In this document: one piece after another, positions 25,993 to 35,053 of the stretch
Layout of the letters: each line of letters opens with the position of its first letter
Position numbering within the stretch: the first letter of the stretch is position 1
Source of the DNA: Candidatus Margulisiibacteriota bacterium
GTDB taxonomy: Bacteria; Margulisbacteria; Marinamargulisbacteria; UBA817
Direction: 5' to 3'
Length of the DNA stretch: 50,378 bases
Assembly: GCA_016779165.1 (NCBI GenBank)
Contig: JADHOE010000006.1
Coordinates: forward strand, 1-50,378
Program-made: the position numbers and the translations under genes
The notes under the pieces: generated by a model
What the model saw: only the letters and a program-made list of their open reading frames with translations
Databases searched by the model: none
Told to the model about the DNA's origin: nothing

Positions 25993-26912
25993 TGGGCATG
26001 TTCATTAATGGCGAGTGGCACATTCAAGACGTCAATCCGGAAACGCAAAGTGGTGCGTTTGAACGCTTACCGACCACCATCAGGCAGTCCATTTCATTGG
26101 ACTCTAAGTTTAAACCAGAATCCAATCGCTACCATTTGATTGTGTCCTATGCTTGCCCATGGGCACACCGAACCTTAATTGTGCGGGCCATTAAAGGCCT
26201 AACATCGCATATTCCAGTGGCTGTGGCGCACCCCACCATGGGGGAATATGGCTGGGATTTCGCACCATATGATGGAGTTATTCCACCCACATTTGGTCAT
26301 TACCCTCGGTTGGGGGACGTGTATTTGGCCCACGACAACGTGTTTACTGGTCGGGTGACAGTGCCCGTATTATGGGACACCCATACCAATCAAATAGTGA
26401 ATAATGAATCTAGCGAGATCATTCGACTTTTCAATCAGTCGTTTAATGAATTAACTGGGAATAGCATCAACCTTTACCCTGACCATTTAAAAGATGCCAT
26501 TGATGAATGGAACCACCGCACGTATGAGCCCATTAACAACGGGGTTTACAAGGTTGGGTTTGCCCGCAACCAAAACGTGCATGATGATGCCGTAACCACC
26601 CTGTTCCAGACACTCGATGCCTGCGACGCCCACTTGGAACACCACCCATACCTGTGTGGTGATACCTTAACCGAAGCTGATATCCGTTTATTTGTTACCC
26701 TACTTCGGTTTGACCCGGTGTATGTGGGGCATTTTAAATGCAACTTACGGCGAATCAAGGATTACACAAACCTATCCGCCTATATTGATCGGGTGCGGCA
26801 TTCTCACGACATCGAAGACACCATTGATATGGATCACATCAAAGGGCATTATTACACATCACACCCCACCATTAACCCATCGGGAATTGTTCCTCTGGGG
26901 CCTATACCGTAG
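25992..26912 (+). CDS. Glutathionyl-hydroquinone reductase (Xi-class GST)
   Basis: Reduces glutathionyl-hydroquinones with glutathione (YqjG/ECM4 family). The 306-residue protein has the Xi-class catalytic CPWAHRTLI motif (VSYACPWAHRT), the following AVAHPTMGEYGWDF segment, VTVPVLWD and NNESSEIIRLFN of the thioredoxin-like half, and the C-terminal helical half with LCGDTLTEADIRLFVTLLRFD. Its presence implies glutathione and quinone chemistry, hence at least some exposure to oxygen. The open frame extends upstream to 25821, but the promoter hexamer and the family N-terminus place the start at 25992. It is divergent from gatC. Confidence 0.92.
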   Translation: MGMFINGEWHIQDVNPETQSGAFERLPTTIRQSISLDSKFKPESNRYHLIVSYACPWAHRTLIVRAIKGLTSHIPVAVAHPTMGEYGWDFAPYDGVIPPTFGHYPRLGDVYLAHDNVFTGRVTVPVLWDTHTNQIVNNESSEIIRLFNQSFNELTGNSINLYPDHLKDAIDEWNHRTYEPINNGVYKVGFARNQNVHDDAVTTLFQTLDACDAHLEHHPYLCGDTLTEADIRLFVTLLRFDPVYVGHFKCNLRRIKDYTNLSAYIDRVRHSHDIEDTIDMDHIKGHYYTSHPTINPSGIVPLGPIP

Positions 26913-26923
26913 CAATGCACCAA

Positions 26924-27105
26924 TTAGTCAATGCTTGCGTCAGATTCGACAATGTCTCTAAACTCTCGTGCTGCTAAATCCAAATAAGTCTTATCTGCAA
27001 CCCCTGTGTTGCTCCATCCTTTTTTTCAAGCGCATATGAAACACCATCATTTAATGCAACCAACGACATAAGGTGATCAACAGTGTTAACACGATTCGCC
27101 CTCAC
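26924..27105 (-). pseudogene. Small frameshifted gene; possible programmed -1 frameshift
   Basis: Reading minus, GTG at 27105 opens a frame (MRANRVNTVDHLMSLVALND...) that reaches a run of seven A (27020-27026) and soon ends at 26974. Slipping back one base at the run continues as GWSNTGVADKTYLDLAAREF...SDASID with its stop at 26924-26926. The run forms A AAA AAG in the correct phase (27025-27019), the same slippery heptamer used in E. coli dnaX, and a 5-bp hairpin (GCAAC/GTTGC, 26997-27012) begins six bases later. Either this is programmed frameshifting or a decayed gene; the first frame is also open upstream into the 3' end of the preceding gene, which favours decay of a longer gene. No family is recognised. 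Confidence 0.45.
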
Positions 27106-27119
27106 ACGGGCATTTAATG

Positions 27120-28004
27120 TTAACCGATTAAAACCGAACGAAGATTTGATTGAAGAATTAAAGAGCCAAGATGCGAACGATTATCACTAGTGGCTGGATT
27201 AATTGGCTCCAACAACAATTTTTCCAACTCAATCTCCAATTGCCTCAGTCCGTGACGAACGTATAACTCCACGCCTTTGTCCTCAAAAGAAACATTAGGG
27301 GTGTGTGCCTTGTTGTCACTTTCACCTTGACTGCCACCAACTTCACAAAATCCAGAATTAAGACCATGAGAATCCTCACCTAGCCCACCCTCGAGACCAT
27401 CAATATTATTAATAACTAACTCAGTACCATTCTCAGTGTAACGCTTAGCTTTATTGTCACCTTGATATTCTTCAAACAAAGGCAACTTTTTAACTTTACC
27501 AGTATACAAAGCAACTTTTTCTTCAACTTCTTGGGCAACATCTTCGATACGTCTTTGTGCCTCAGCAAAAGACACCATGTGTTTTAGATCAAGCCCTTTT
27601 AAATAACCGAGAAGGCTCAAGATGTGCTTTTTTAGTTCAGGTGCTTCTTCACCACTTCTTGCAAGTTTTTCTAATTCTTTTATTTGACTCACTATTTTCA
27701 ATGTCACGGCATGAACAGAATTATCCAACCCCATTTGACTCAATGCCACCCCTTTACACGTCGGCTTTTCTTGTTCTATGCACGCTTTAATTTCTTCAAC
27801 ATCTCCTCTAGATGGACAAAAAAGCCCATGAGCAATCGCAATCTCTTTGCATCCACTTTCTTGAGGCTTTTTACTATTAATTGTGCAAAGTGCCAATTGC
27901 GCCCCCACAAGATCACATTTATCTTTTGATGCCTGGTTTTTATGTATCAAATTGACCAAAGTCCCAGCTAATAATGGAACGACCCATGCCTTTCTAAATG
28001 TCAT
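27120..28004 (-). CDS. Hypothetical Cys-rich secreted protein
   Basis: A 294-residue protein I do not recognise. Residues 1-25 look like a signal peptide (FRKAWVVPLLAGTLVNLI). The next 60 residues carry six cysteines (30, 40, 52, 63, 75, 83), an even number at fairly regular spacing that suggests three disulfides outside the cytoplasm. Residues about 95-180 are helical (KIVSQIKELEKLARSGEE, AQRRIEDVAQEVEEKV), and the rest is acidic and low in complexity until a final helix (RQLEIELEKLLLEPI). A good AGAGGTG ribosome site precedes the ATG. The frame after about 27190 may be disturbed, because an alternative frame there stays open into the following broken gene. Confidence 0.55.
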   Translation of the reverse strand: MTFRKAWVVPLLAGTLVNLIHKNQASKDKCDLVGAQLALCTINSKKPQESGCKEIAIAHGLFCPSRGDVEEIKACIEQEKPTCKGVALSQMGLDNSVHAVTLKIVSQIKELEKLARSGEEAPELKKHILSLLGYLKGLDLKHMVSFAEAQRRIEDVAQEVEEKVALYTGKVKKLPLFEEYQGDNKAKRYTENGTELVINNIDGLEGGLGEDSHGLNSGFCEVGGSQGESDNKAHTPNVSFEDKGVELYVRHGLRQLEIELEKLLLEPINPATSDNRSHLGSLILQSNLRSVLIG

Positions 28005-28074
28005 AACACACCTCTTTAATTAATTTAATGCAAATTTAATTTACCCTAAAATGACTTGTAGCACAAGCCTGTGG

Positions 28075-28087
28075 TATATTATGGCCA
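28075..28087 (+). promoter_or_regulatory. Candidate leaderless promoter of dnaE
   Basis: TATATT (28075-28080), six bases (ATGGCC), ATG at 28087. An earlier in-frame ATG at 28081 lies between the -10 and the expected transcription start, so it is disfavoured. Confidence 0.5.
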
Positions 28088-31000
28088 TGGAGCAACCATC
28101 ATTTGTGCACTTGCAAGTGCACTCTGAATTTTCGCTTTTGGACGGTGCCATTCGAATTAATGAGCTGCTATCCACATGCAATGAACGGAATGCCACCAGT
28201 ATTGCGTTAACTGACAAGGGCAACTTATTTGGCGCCATTGACTTTTATTTTGGGGCAAAAAAAATGGGCATCAACCCCATTATTGGGTGTGAAGTTCATC
28301 TATGCGAAGACATGTCGGCTAAAACAAAAACCATGGACCGGCTAATCTTACTGTGTCAAAACCAAACAGGGTACCAACATTTATGCCACATCTTATCAGA
28401 GGCCCATGTGAATGGCTTTTACTACGTGCCACGCATTGATATGACCACGTTGAAACAGCATGCCGATGGGCTGATTTGCATATCACCGGGGTATTGGGGG
28501 CCGGTGGCCCAACAGCTTCAATCGCATTTTATCGACCACGCTGAAGACGCCGCCCAAGCATTGTCAGCCTGTTTTCCTGAACGGTTTTACTTGGGCATCC
28601 AACGAACAGGCGAATTGGGAGAAGATCAATTAAACACCGAAATTATGTCACTATCAAACCGGCTTAATTTGCCACTGGTTGCCCTAAATGACGTGTATTT
28701 TATTGACGGGGCTGATGGCTGGATGCAAGACATGTTGCATTGCATTAAAACAGGCCGAGAAATTGACATTGATGACCAAAACAACTCAAAGAGATCTCAA
28801 CATTTTTTAAAGCCCGCGGTAGACATGGTGGCATTATTTGCTGATTTGCCGGAAGCCATTGAAAATACCGTTAAAATTGCCAATCAATGCCAGTTGGAAT
28901 TGATCGCTGACCAGGTGTTGTTGCCCCGCTTTGAATGCCCCGACGGGCTAACCCCAGAAGCTTATTTGAAACAGTTGGTGTGGAAAGGCATTGAACAAAA
29001 ATACACGTCCATCACCGATGGTATTCAACAACGCGTGGCGTTCGAATTAGAAATCATCAACAAAATGCAATACCCCATCTACTTTTTAATCATTCATGAT
29101 TTCTTGGATTTTTGCGTGCAACAAAACATACCTGTTGGCCCTGGGCGGGGCTCGGCGGCGGGCTCCATTGTGGCCTATGCATTGAATATCACCAAGATTG
29201 ACCCCATGGCGTACAACTTGCTATTTGAACGATTTTTGAACCCTGAGCGAGTGTCTATGCCCGATATTGATATCGATTTTTGCATCAAACGTCGTGGGGA
29301 GGTCATTGATTACATTTCAAAAAAATATGGCAACGACCATGTGGCTCAAATTGTCACCTTTGGCACCATGGCAGCTAGAGGAGTGGTGCGCGATGTGGGG
29401 CGAGCGTTGGGTGTGCCCTTGGCATCGGTGGACCGCATCGCGAAACTGATCCCATCTGCACCTGGTCAAAACATATCAATCCAGGGGGCCATTGACTCAG
29501 TGGACGAATTAAAAAACACATACAATGGCGATCCACAAGCCAAGCAATTGCTTGACTATGGCATGAAATTGGAGGGCTTTGCCCGCCACTCATCCACTCA
29601 TGCTGCAGGATTGGTTATTTCTAGGGACCCTCTGGCCAGCATGGTGCCGTTAATGAACAACGATGGCCAAATTACCACTCATTTCACCATGAATAACCTT
29701 GAAAAATTGGGCCTTTTGAAAATGGACATTTTGGGCCTTCGAAACCTAACGGTGATTCGTGATGCATGTGATATTATTCAACAACATCAACCGTCCTTCG
29801 ATATCGAAACCATTCCGTTTGACGACGCCGCAACCTATGACTTGTTATCGAGTGGCGAAAGCATAGGGATTTTTCAATGCGAGTCCCCAGGCATGCGCCG
29901 GCTGATTGTGGACTTAAAACCCAAATGTTTTGAAGACATCATTGCCTTACTTGCCTTGTACAGGCCTGGGCCGTTGGGATCCGGCATGGTGAGTGATTTC
30001 ATATCGAATAAGTCAGGCAAAACAAAGGTGGTATACGACTTACCCCAATTGGAACCCATTCTAAAAGACACCTACGGCATGATTGTGTACCAAGAACAGG
30101 TCATGCAAATTGCCAGTGAAGTGGGGGGCTTTAGCCTGGGGCAATCGGACATGCTTCGCCGTGCCATGGGCAAAAAGAAAAAAGACGACATGGACAAAAT
30201 GAAAGATGAATTTCTTTCCGGGGCAAAACAAAAGAAGATTTCACCAACAATTGCAGAAAAAATATTTGATTTATGCTACAAATTTGCCGAGTATGGGTTC
30301 AACAAATCCCACTCTGCAGCATATGCCATGATTTCATATCAAACGGCCTACTTAAAAGCACATTTTCCAAACGAATACTTGTTGGGGTTGTTGGCATCAG
30401 TGCTGGGCAATACGGACCGCACATCGGTGTATGTATCCGAAGCGCGCCGGTTGGGCATTGCCCTTGTTCCACCGTCTGTAAACGTATCGGCGTACCATCA
30501 CCAACTGGATGGATCATCGATTATTATTGGGTTGGGCTGCATTAAAGGAATTGGGGAAGCACCCGCTCAAGCCATTGTCACTGAACGCACTAAAAATGGA
30601 CCGTTTAAAACACTGCTCGATTTTTTTGAACGATTAAAAAATAAAGACGTGAATAAACGTGTTATCGAGCATTTAGTTAAGGCCGGCGGATTGGACTGCC
30701 TGGACAGCAACCGATCAAAAATTTTAGGTTGCTTCGAAGAAATTTTAGATAAAATGCATGCGTCGTCTCGCCATGCGTCGGCCGGTCAAGTGGGGTTATT
30801 TCAAAGCTTGGACACCGATTTTTACACCGACATTTTAAATGAATCTGTTACCCATACCTACGCACCACTGGAACTCCTTCGATTTGAGCGGGAATTAACT
30901 GGCGAATATTTATCGGCCCACCCATTGGATAATTTTTTAAATGACTGGAAAACAGGGGTCGCCCTATCGGACATTGGTGAACCGATGGACAAAGAGGTGA

Positions 31001-31467
31001 TTAAGGTGGTGGGTGTGCTTAGCAATGTCGCACATCGAACCACCAAAACAAACCGCCCCTTTAGCATGGGAGACATTGAAGACTTCGGAAAAAAAATAAC
31101 CATCCTAGCATTTGAATCCCCTGCGTATTCAGGCATAGCTGGGCAGCTAAAAAACGATGCCATTGTGGCCCTAACCGGAAAAGTAAAGGTGCGCCAGGGC
31201 GAGGTGTCATTAATGGTGGAATCGGTGGAAGAGTTGTCTCAGCAACTATCTGCAACCATTTGCCACGTTGATTTACTGGTGGGTCACGGGGCAGATGAAT
31301 TGAACCAAATCAAACAAATTTGCTTGTTGCACCGTGGTCAAATTCCTTTATACTTTCATGTACAAACACATGTAATTCAAGTGAATAAAAAGTATTGGAT
31401 TAAAGACAGTGCCATTGCGGCCATTAAATCCATCGTAGGAGAACAAAAAGTATGGCTGGAAACTTAG
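28087..31467 (+). CDS. dnaE: DNA polymerase III alpha subunit
   Basis: Replicative polymerase, 1126 residues. Order: PHP domain at the N-terminus (FVHLQVHSEFSLLDGA; one PHP metal histidine is Gln, as in versions without phosphoesterase activity), palm with catalytic PDIDIDF (Asp pair), fingers including GRGSAAGSIVAYAL and FNKSHSAAYAMISYQTAYLK, helix-hairpin-helix region (KGIGEAPAQAI), a clamp-binding motif QVGLF near residue 910, and a C-terminal OB fold (about 980-1060). It lacks the 3'-5' exonuclease of PolC. The 3' end overlaps hisE by 16 bases. Confidence 0.97.
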   Translation: MEQPSFVHLQVHSEFSLLDGAIRINELLSTCNERNATSIALTDKGNLFGAIDFYFGAKKMGINPIIGCEVHLCEDMSAKTKTMDRLILLCQNQTGYQHLCHILSEAHVNGFYYVPRIDMTTLKQHADGLICISPGYWGPVAQQLQSHFIDHAEDAAQALSACFPERFYLGIQRTGELGEDQLNTEIMSLSNRLNLPLVALNDVYFIDGADGWMQDMLHCIKTGREIDIDDQNNSKRSQHFLKPAVDMVALFADLPEAIENTVKIANQCQLELIADQVLLPRFECPDGLTPEAYLKQLVWKGIEQKYTSITDGIQQRVAFELEIINKMQYPIYFLIIHDFLDFCVQQNIPVGPGRGSAAGSIVAYALNITKIDPMAYNLLFERFLNPERVSMPDIDIDFCIKRRGEVIDYISKKYGNDHVAQIVTFGTMAARGVVRDVGRALGVPLASVDRIAKLIPSAPGQNISIQGAIDSVDELKNTYNGDPQAKQLLDYGMKLEGFARHSSTHAAGLVISRDPLASMVPLMNNDGQITTHFTMNNLEKLGLLKMDILGLRNLTVIRDACDIIQQHQPSFDIETIPFDDAATYDLLSSGESIGIFQCESPGMRRLIVDLKPKCFEDIIALLALYRPGPLGSGMVSDFISNKSGKTKVVYDLPQLEPILKDTYGMIVYQEQVMQIASEVGGFSLGQSDMLRRAMGKKKKDDMDKMKDEFLSGAKQKKISPTIAEKIFDLCYKFAEYGFNKSHSAAYAMISYQTAYLKAHFPNEYLLGLLASVLGNTDRTSVYVSEARRLGIALVPPSVNVSAYHHQLDGSSIIIGLGCIKGIGEAPAQAIVTERTKNGPFKTLLDFFERLKNKDVNKRVIEHLVKAGGLDCLDSNRSKILGCFEEILDKMHASSRHASAGQVGLFQSLDTDFYTDILNESVTHTYAPLELLRFERELTGEYLSAHPLDNFLNDWKTGVALSDIGEPMDKEVIKVVGVLSNVAHRTTKTNRPFSMGDIEDFGKKITILAFESPAYSGIAGQLKNDAIVALTGKVKVRQGEVSLMVESVEELSQQLSATICHVDLLVGHGADELNQIKQICLLHRGQIPLYFHVQTHVIQVNKKYWIKDSAIAAIKSIVGEQKVWLET

Positions 31468-31745
31468 AATTTTTAAACGAACTTGAGGCCATCATTCGTG
31501 AACGTATCAACAGCAAAAACAGTGATTCCTACGTGCATCGCTTGGTGCACTCGGGCTTGGATCGGATTTTAAAGAAAGTTGGCGAAGAAGCTGGTGAGGT
31601 TATCATTGCATGTAAAAATGATGTAACACATGACACCTTGAATGAATCGGCTGACTTGTTGTTTCACTTAATGCTTGCCCTTAATGCGCAAGGGCACTCC
31701 ATTCAAGATGTTGTGAGTGTGCTGAAACAACGTCATGAAGATTAA
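31452..31745 (+). CDS. hisE: Phosphoribosyl-ATP pyrophosphatase
   Basis: Second step of histidine biosynthesis: hydrolyses phosphoribosyl-ATP to phosphoribosyl-AMP. The 97-residue product has the all-alpha NTP-PPase motifs in HisE form: ILKKVGEEAGEVIIACKN and NESADLLFHLMLALNAQG, with the acidic metal ligands E-E-x-x-E and E-x-x-D. No other his gene is in the window; it is translationally nested between dnaE and the LysM protein (overlaps of 16 and 11 bases). A MazG-like house-cleaning role is less likely given the length and motif spacing. Confidence 0.9.
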   Translation: MAGNLEFLNELEAIIRERINSKNSDSYVHRLVHSGLDRILKKVGEEAGEVIIACKNDVTHDTLNESADLLFHLMLALNAQGHSIQDVVSVLKQRHED

Positions 31746-32955
31746 GTTACTCTTTATTCTTGCATCAACATTGGGGTGCTGGGGAACCATCATTATCCAT
31801 TCACCCACACCCAACCATATGACATCATCACCCGTCATCCATTTTAATGCTGAATCGCCCGTCAATCAGGGCTTTTTTATGATCAATGAACACATTGTTC
31901 CAATTAGAAAACAATCAACACTCCGCAACATTCCCCTGCACTTGGGAATGAACACCATCCATGTGCATGTGCTTTCTGAAGATTTAACCATCAATCCCGC
32001 GTTAACTCAAACGCTTACCATCTATAGACAGTTGCCCACCAACAGCCCCATTTCCCCATCCATTGCTCGCCTATTGACTGATTTGGCCATCAACCATTCC
32101 ATTCGATTGGTGAACAACGGTGATGCCATGCTCGATGCCCCGATATTAAAAAAGGACATGTACGCATGCCTCATGTGGTTTCATCAGCATCGGTCACCTC
32201 AACCCATTAAGCACCAGTATTTGGACATGTCCCAGCATGAACCTTACCTGACATTGTATCGGCATTTACCTTCTGTATTGCCCATGCCCATTCGAGGGTC
32301 TTTCTTCCCAAATGGCCACCTCACCCGGCAAGACGTTATCAATGCCTTGTTATTGGTAAATGGGTCCCCTGACCAAATATCAACCAGCATGCTCGTAACA
32401 CCCAAACTTACTGTTCCACCATCGCTTCAACATGTTATTCCTACCAAATGGGAAGACCCCATGGCATTTGTCTCCCGGCGAGAAGTTCTTCAGATATTTT
32501 TCGATCTTTTTTCTCAATCACCACTTTCAACAGCCAGTGAAAAAGTCAGCATTGAATGGCCAAAAACCACGTGGCGTGCACCCATCCAAATACCAAACAG
32601 ATTGCTGTCTCAATGGGGGTCTCGCATAACCAAGGCACGCACCATGTTTTACAATTGGCTCAACCAAGCCAAACAACCGCCTACCCCCTCTCAACCCGTT
32701 GCAGCAGCACCTAAACAAACGCTGCTGCCAAAAAAGCAACGAAAAACTTACCAAAAACCATCACCTAAACCAATGGTTGTGGTGGTAAAAAAGGGCGATT
32801 CCATTCAGCGAATTGCGGGAAAACATTACGGCGACCCATCCAAATGGCGTCAATTGGCTGCCATTAATAAGCTAAAAATTCGACATGTAACAGTCAATGG
32901 CCAAACGGTGTCCACGGTTCACATTACCCCAGGTCAAACCCTTCAATTGTTGTAA
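31735..32955 (+). CDS. Secreted LysM protein with SLH-like segments
   Basis: A 406-residue envelope protein. It opens with a signal peptide (KIKLLFILASTLGCWG). Residues about 25-105 are beta-rich. Residues about 110-270 contain three segments resembling diverged S-layer-homology repeats: LKKDMYACLMWF, GSFFPNGHLTRQDVINALLL and FVSRREVLQIFFDLF; the second matches the classic DGTFxPNxxhTRAEhhxhL pattern well. A Pro/Gln/Lys-rich linker (about 312-350) leads to one C-terminal LysM domain (VVVKKGDSIQRIAGKHYGD...), which binds peptidoglycan. A cell-wall-anchored protein is inferred. The start ATG overlaps the hisE stop by 11 bases. SLH assignment is by eye and needs a profile search. Confidence 0.7.
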   Translation: MKIKLLFILASTLGCWGTIIIHSPTPNHMTSSPVIHFNAESPVNQGFFMINEHIVPIRKQSTLRNIPLHLGMNTIHVHVLSEDLTINPALTQTLTIYRQLPTNSPISPSIARLLTDLAINHSIRLVNNGDAMLDAPILKKDMYACLMWFHQHRSPQPIKHQYLDMSQHEPYLTLYRHLPSVLPMPIRGSFFPNGHLTRQDVINALLLVNGSPDQISTSMLVTPKLTVPPSLQHVIPTKWEDPMAFVSRREVLQIFFDLFSQSPLSTASEKVSIEWPKTTWRAPIQIPNRLLSQWGSRITKARTMFYNWLNQAKQPPTPSQPVAAAPKQTLLPKKQRKTYQKPSPKPMVVVVKKGDSIQRIAGKHYGDPSKWRQLAAINKLKIRHVTVNGQTVSTVHITPGQTLQLL

Positions 32956-32978
32956 TTTACCCAAGCACCTTCCAGTAA

Positions 32979-34955
32979 TTACTGTGATGATTCATTCAAT
33001 AACGCCATAAATTCAGATTCATTCAGCAATGCAATTGGGGTTCCTTTGTCTTTTAAAGCCAATGCTTTGGCATATTTTGAGCCTGGCGAGTCGCCATAAA
33101 TCAGTCCATTGGTTTTTTTTCCAACATTGGCCACCACCCGGCCACCATTGGCCTTTATCATGGCTTGAATGGCAGATCGAGGTTGGCTTAATGTACCGGT
33201 AATGGCATAGGTTTGCCCTTGCAATGGTTGGTTTTGAACTCTGGATGTTGTTGGCTGCACCCCATTCAATAGCAACGCATCAATTAACTGTTTAAAGTGA
33301 ACTGAAGACTGCAATGCCATAATGGCCCTCGCCATTTTAGGACCAACCTGATCCAAAATTAACAAGTCCTCTTCTTTGGCAGTTAGCAAGGCATCAAGGC
33401 TTGGGAAGCGAGCAGCCAGCAAATCCGCTGATACATCCCCAATATGGGGAATGCCCAACGCTATTAATAACCTGGACAATGGTCGGGTTTTTGATGCATG
33501 AATGGCATCAATTAAATTTTGGGCGGATTTATCTGCAAAGCGATCAAGCGCAATTAAATCTTCATAACGCAGTGCATATAAATCAGCCACGGTATCAATG
33601 CATTTTGATGCCAATAGCTGCTCAATAATTGCATCTCCAAGGCCAGCAATATCCATGGCATTTTTAGAACAAAAATGCCGAATTCTGGCTTTAATTTGGG
33701 CTGGACATTGGGGGTTTATGCACTGTATGGCCACCCCACTATCTACCGGCACCACACTGGCTTGCATGCATGACGGGCACTGGTTTGGCACCAAAATCGA
33801 GCGTCGATCGTCACCCGGTTCTGCAACACCAATAATTTTTGGGATAACTTCACCTGCCCGTTTTAAACGCACCTTGTCACCAATATGGATGTCCAGCCGC
33901 TTGATTTCATCACTATTATGAAGTGTCGCTCGTTTAATGGTCACGCCTGAAAGAGTTACCGGCGCCAACTGTGCAACTGGGGTAATAATCCCAGTTCGGC
34001 CCACCTGAAACGATACATCTTCAAGGGTGGTCACGCCTTCTTCTTCCGCAAATTTATAGGCAACTGCCCAGCGCGGCGCCTTTGCTGTTGCCCCCATAAC
34101 CAACTGCAAGGGCTCATGATCAACTTTAATTACCACCCCATCAATGTCATAATCGCGTTCACTTCTGCTGTGATCAATGGCACCGATGGCATTCTGCAAT
34201 GGTGGTAGCAATGCCGGCACTTTTAGAGCATCCACTACCGGAAACCCCATGGATTTTAGCCAATCAATGGTATCCACATGCGATTCATGCCCCCCAATGG
34301 CTGCCCCATAAATTAAAATATCCAATTGTCTATCTTTCGTAACATTGGCATCCAATTGACGTAGTGCCCCTGATGCCGCATTTCGTGCATTCGCAAAGTC
34401 ACTTTTCATGTGGTTAAACACCGATTTTTTAATATAAACCTCGCCACGCACCGTAACATTGTGTTGAACAGGAATGGTATGGGGCAACCCAACTATGGTT
34501 CGAATGTTATCCGTAATTATTTCACCAATATGACCATTGCCACGGGTAGCGGCCACGGCCAACGTGCCATTTTTATAGTCGATGCTAACGGCACAACCAT
34601 CCACTTTGGGTTCAATGCTTAAGTGCACCTGCCCCCCCTGGGCGTCTTGGGCATCTTTGTTGACACGGTTCAAAAACCTGGCCAAATCATCCGCATTAAA
34701 GGCATTTGCTAAGGACAGCATTTTTGGGTGGTGCACATGGTGGGCAAAGTGCTCTTCAGGGCCAGCGCCAACCTGTTGCGTGGGGGAGTCGGGAGATACA
34801 AGCAATGGGTGTTGTGCCTCAAATGCTTTGAGCTGCTGATACAATGAATCGTAATCAGCATCCACCAATTCAGACTCATTTTTTGTGTAATAATCGGCAT
34901 TTAATGCGTGTAGCTTTTTAACCAACCTTAAATAATCATCGTGCTGCAACGCCAT
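32979..34955 (-). CDS. ligA: NAD-dependent DNA ligase
   Basis: Seals nicks in replication and repair using NAD. The 658-residue protein shows every LigA domain: Ia (about 1-65, with the VDADYDSLY motif), adenylation domain with KVDG (K117), OB fold, the zinc finger CPSC...CINPQC (about 395-420), helix-hairpin-helix region (LGIPHIGDVSADLLAARF) and the C-terminal BRCT (about 580-655, TYAITGTLSQPRSAIQAMI). TATATT ends six bases before the ATG, which is consistent with a leaderless transcript divergent from the YyaL-like gene. Confidence 0.97.
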   Translation of the reverse strand: MALQHDDYLRLVKKLHALNADYYTKNESELVDADYDSLYQQLKAFEAQHPLLVSPDSPTQQVGAGPEEHFAHHVHHPKMLSLANAFNADDLARFLNRVNKDAQDAQGGQVHLSIEPKVDGCAVSIDYKNGTLAVAATRGNGHIGEIITDNIRTIVGLPHTIPVQHNVTVRGEVYIKKSVFNHMKSDFANARNAASGALRQLDANVTKDRQLDILIYGAAIGGHESHVDTIDWLKSMGFPVVDALKVPALLPPLQNAIGAIDHSRSERDYDIDGVVIKVDHEPLQLVMGATAKAPRWAVAYKFAEEEGVTTLEDVSFQVGRTGIITPVAQLAPVTLSGVTIKRATLHNSDEIKRLDIHIGDKVRLKRAGEVIPKIIGVAEPGDDRRSILVPNQCPSCMQASVVPVDSGVAIQCINPQCPAQIKARIRHFCSKNAMDIAGLGDAIIEQLLASKCIDTVADLYALRYEDLIALDRFADKSAQNLIDAIHASKTRPLSRLLIALGIPHIGDVSADLLAARFPSLDALLTAKEEDLLILDQVGPKMARAIMALQSSVHFKQLIDALLLNGVQPTTSRVQNQPLQGQTYAITGTLSQPRSAIQAMIKANGGRVVANVGKKTNGLIYGDSPGSKYAKALALKDKGTPIALLNESEFMALLNESSQ

Positions 34956-34967
34956 AAATTAAATATA
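34956..34967 (-). promoter_or_regulatory. Candidate leaderless promoter of ligA
   Basis: On the minus strand TATATT (34962-34967), six bases, ATG at 34955. No Shine-Dalgarno. Confidence 0.5.
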
Positions 34968-35053
34968 GCGCAATGCTCAAAATTGAACATGCATTTTATT
35001 TTTTACCCCCACTACCACTATGCCGAAAAACTTGTTAAAATTGTCCACTACAC

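Noticed and set aside
28051-28086. Longer dnaE N-terminus from ATG 28051
   Set aside because: The added residues overlap the promoter hexamer and precede the normal family start.
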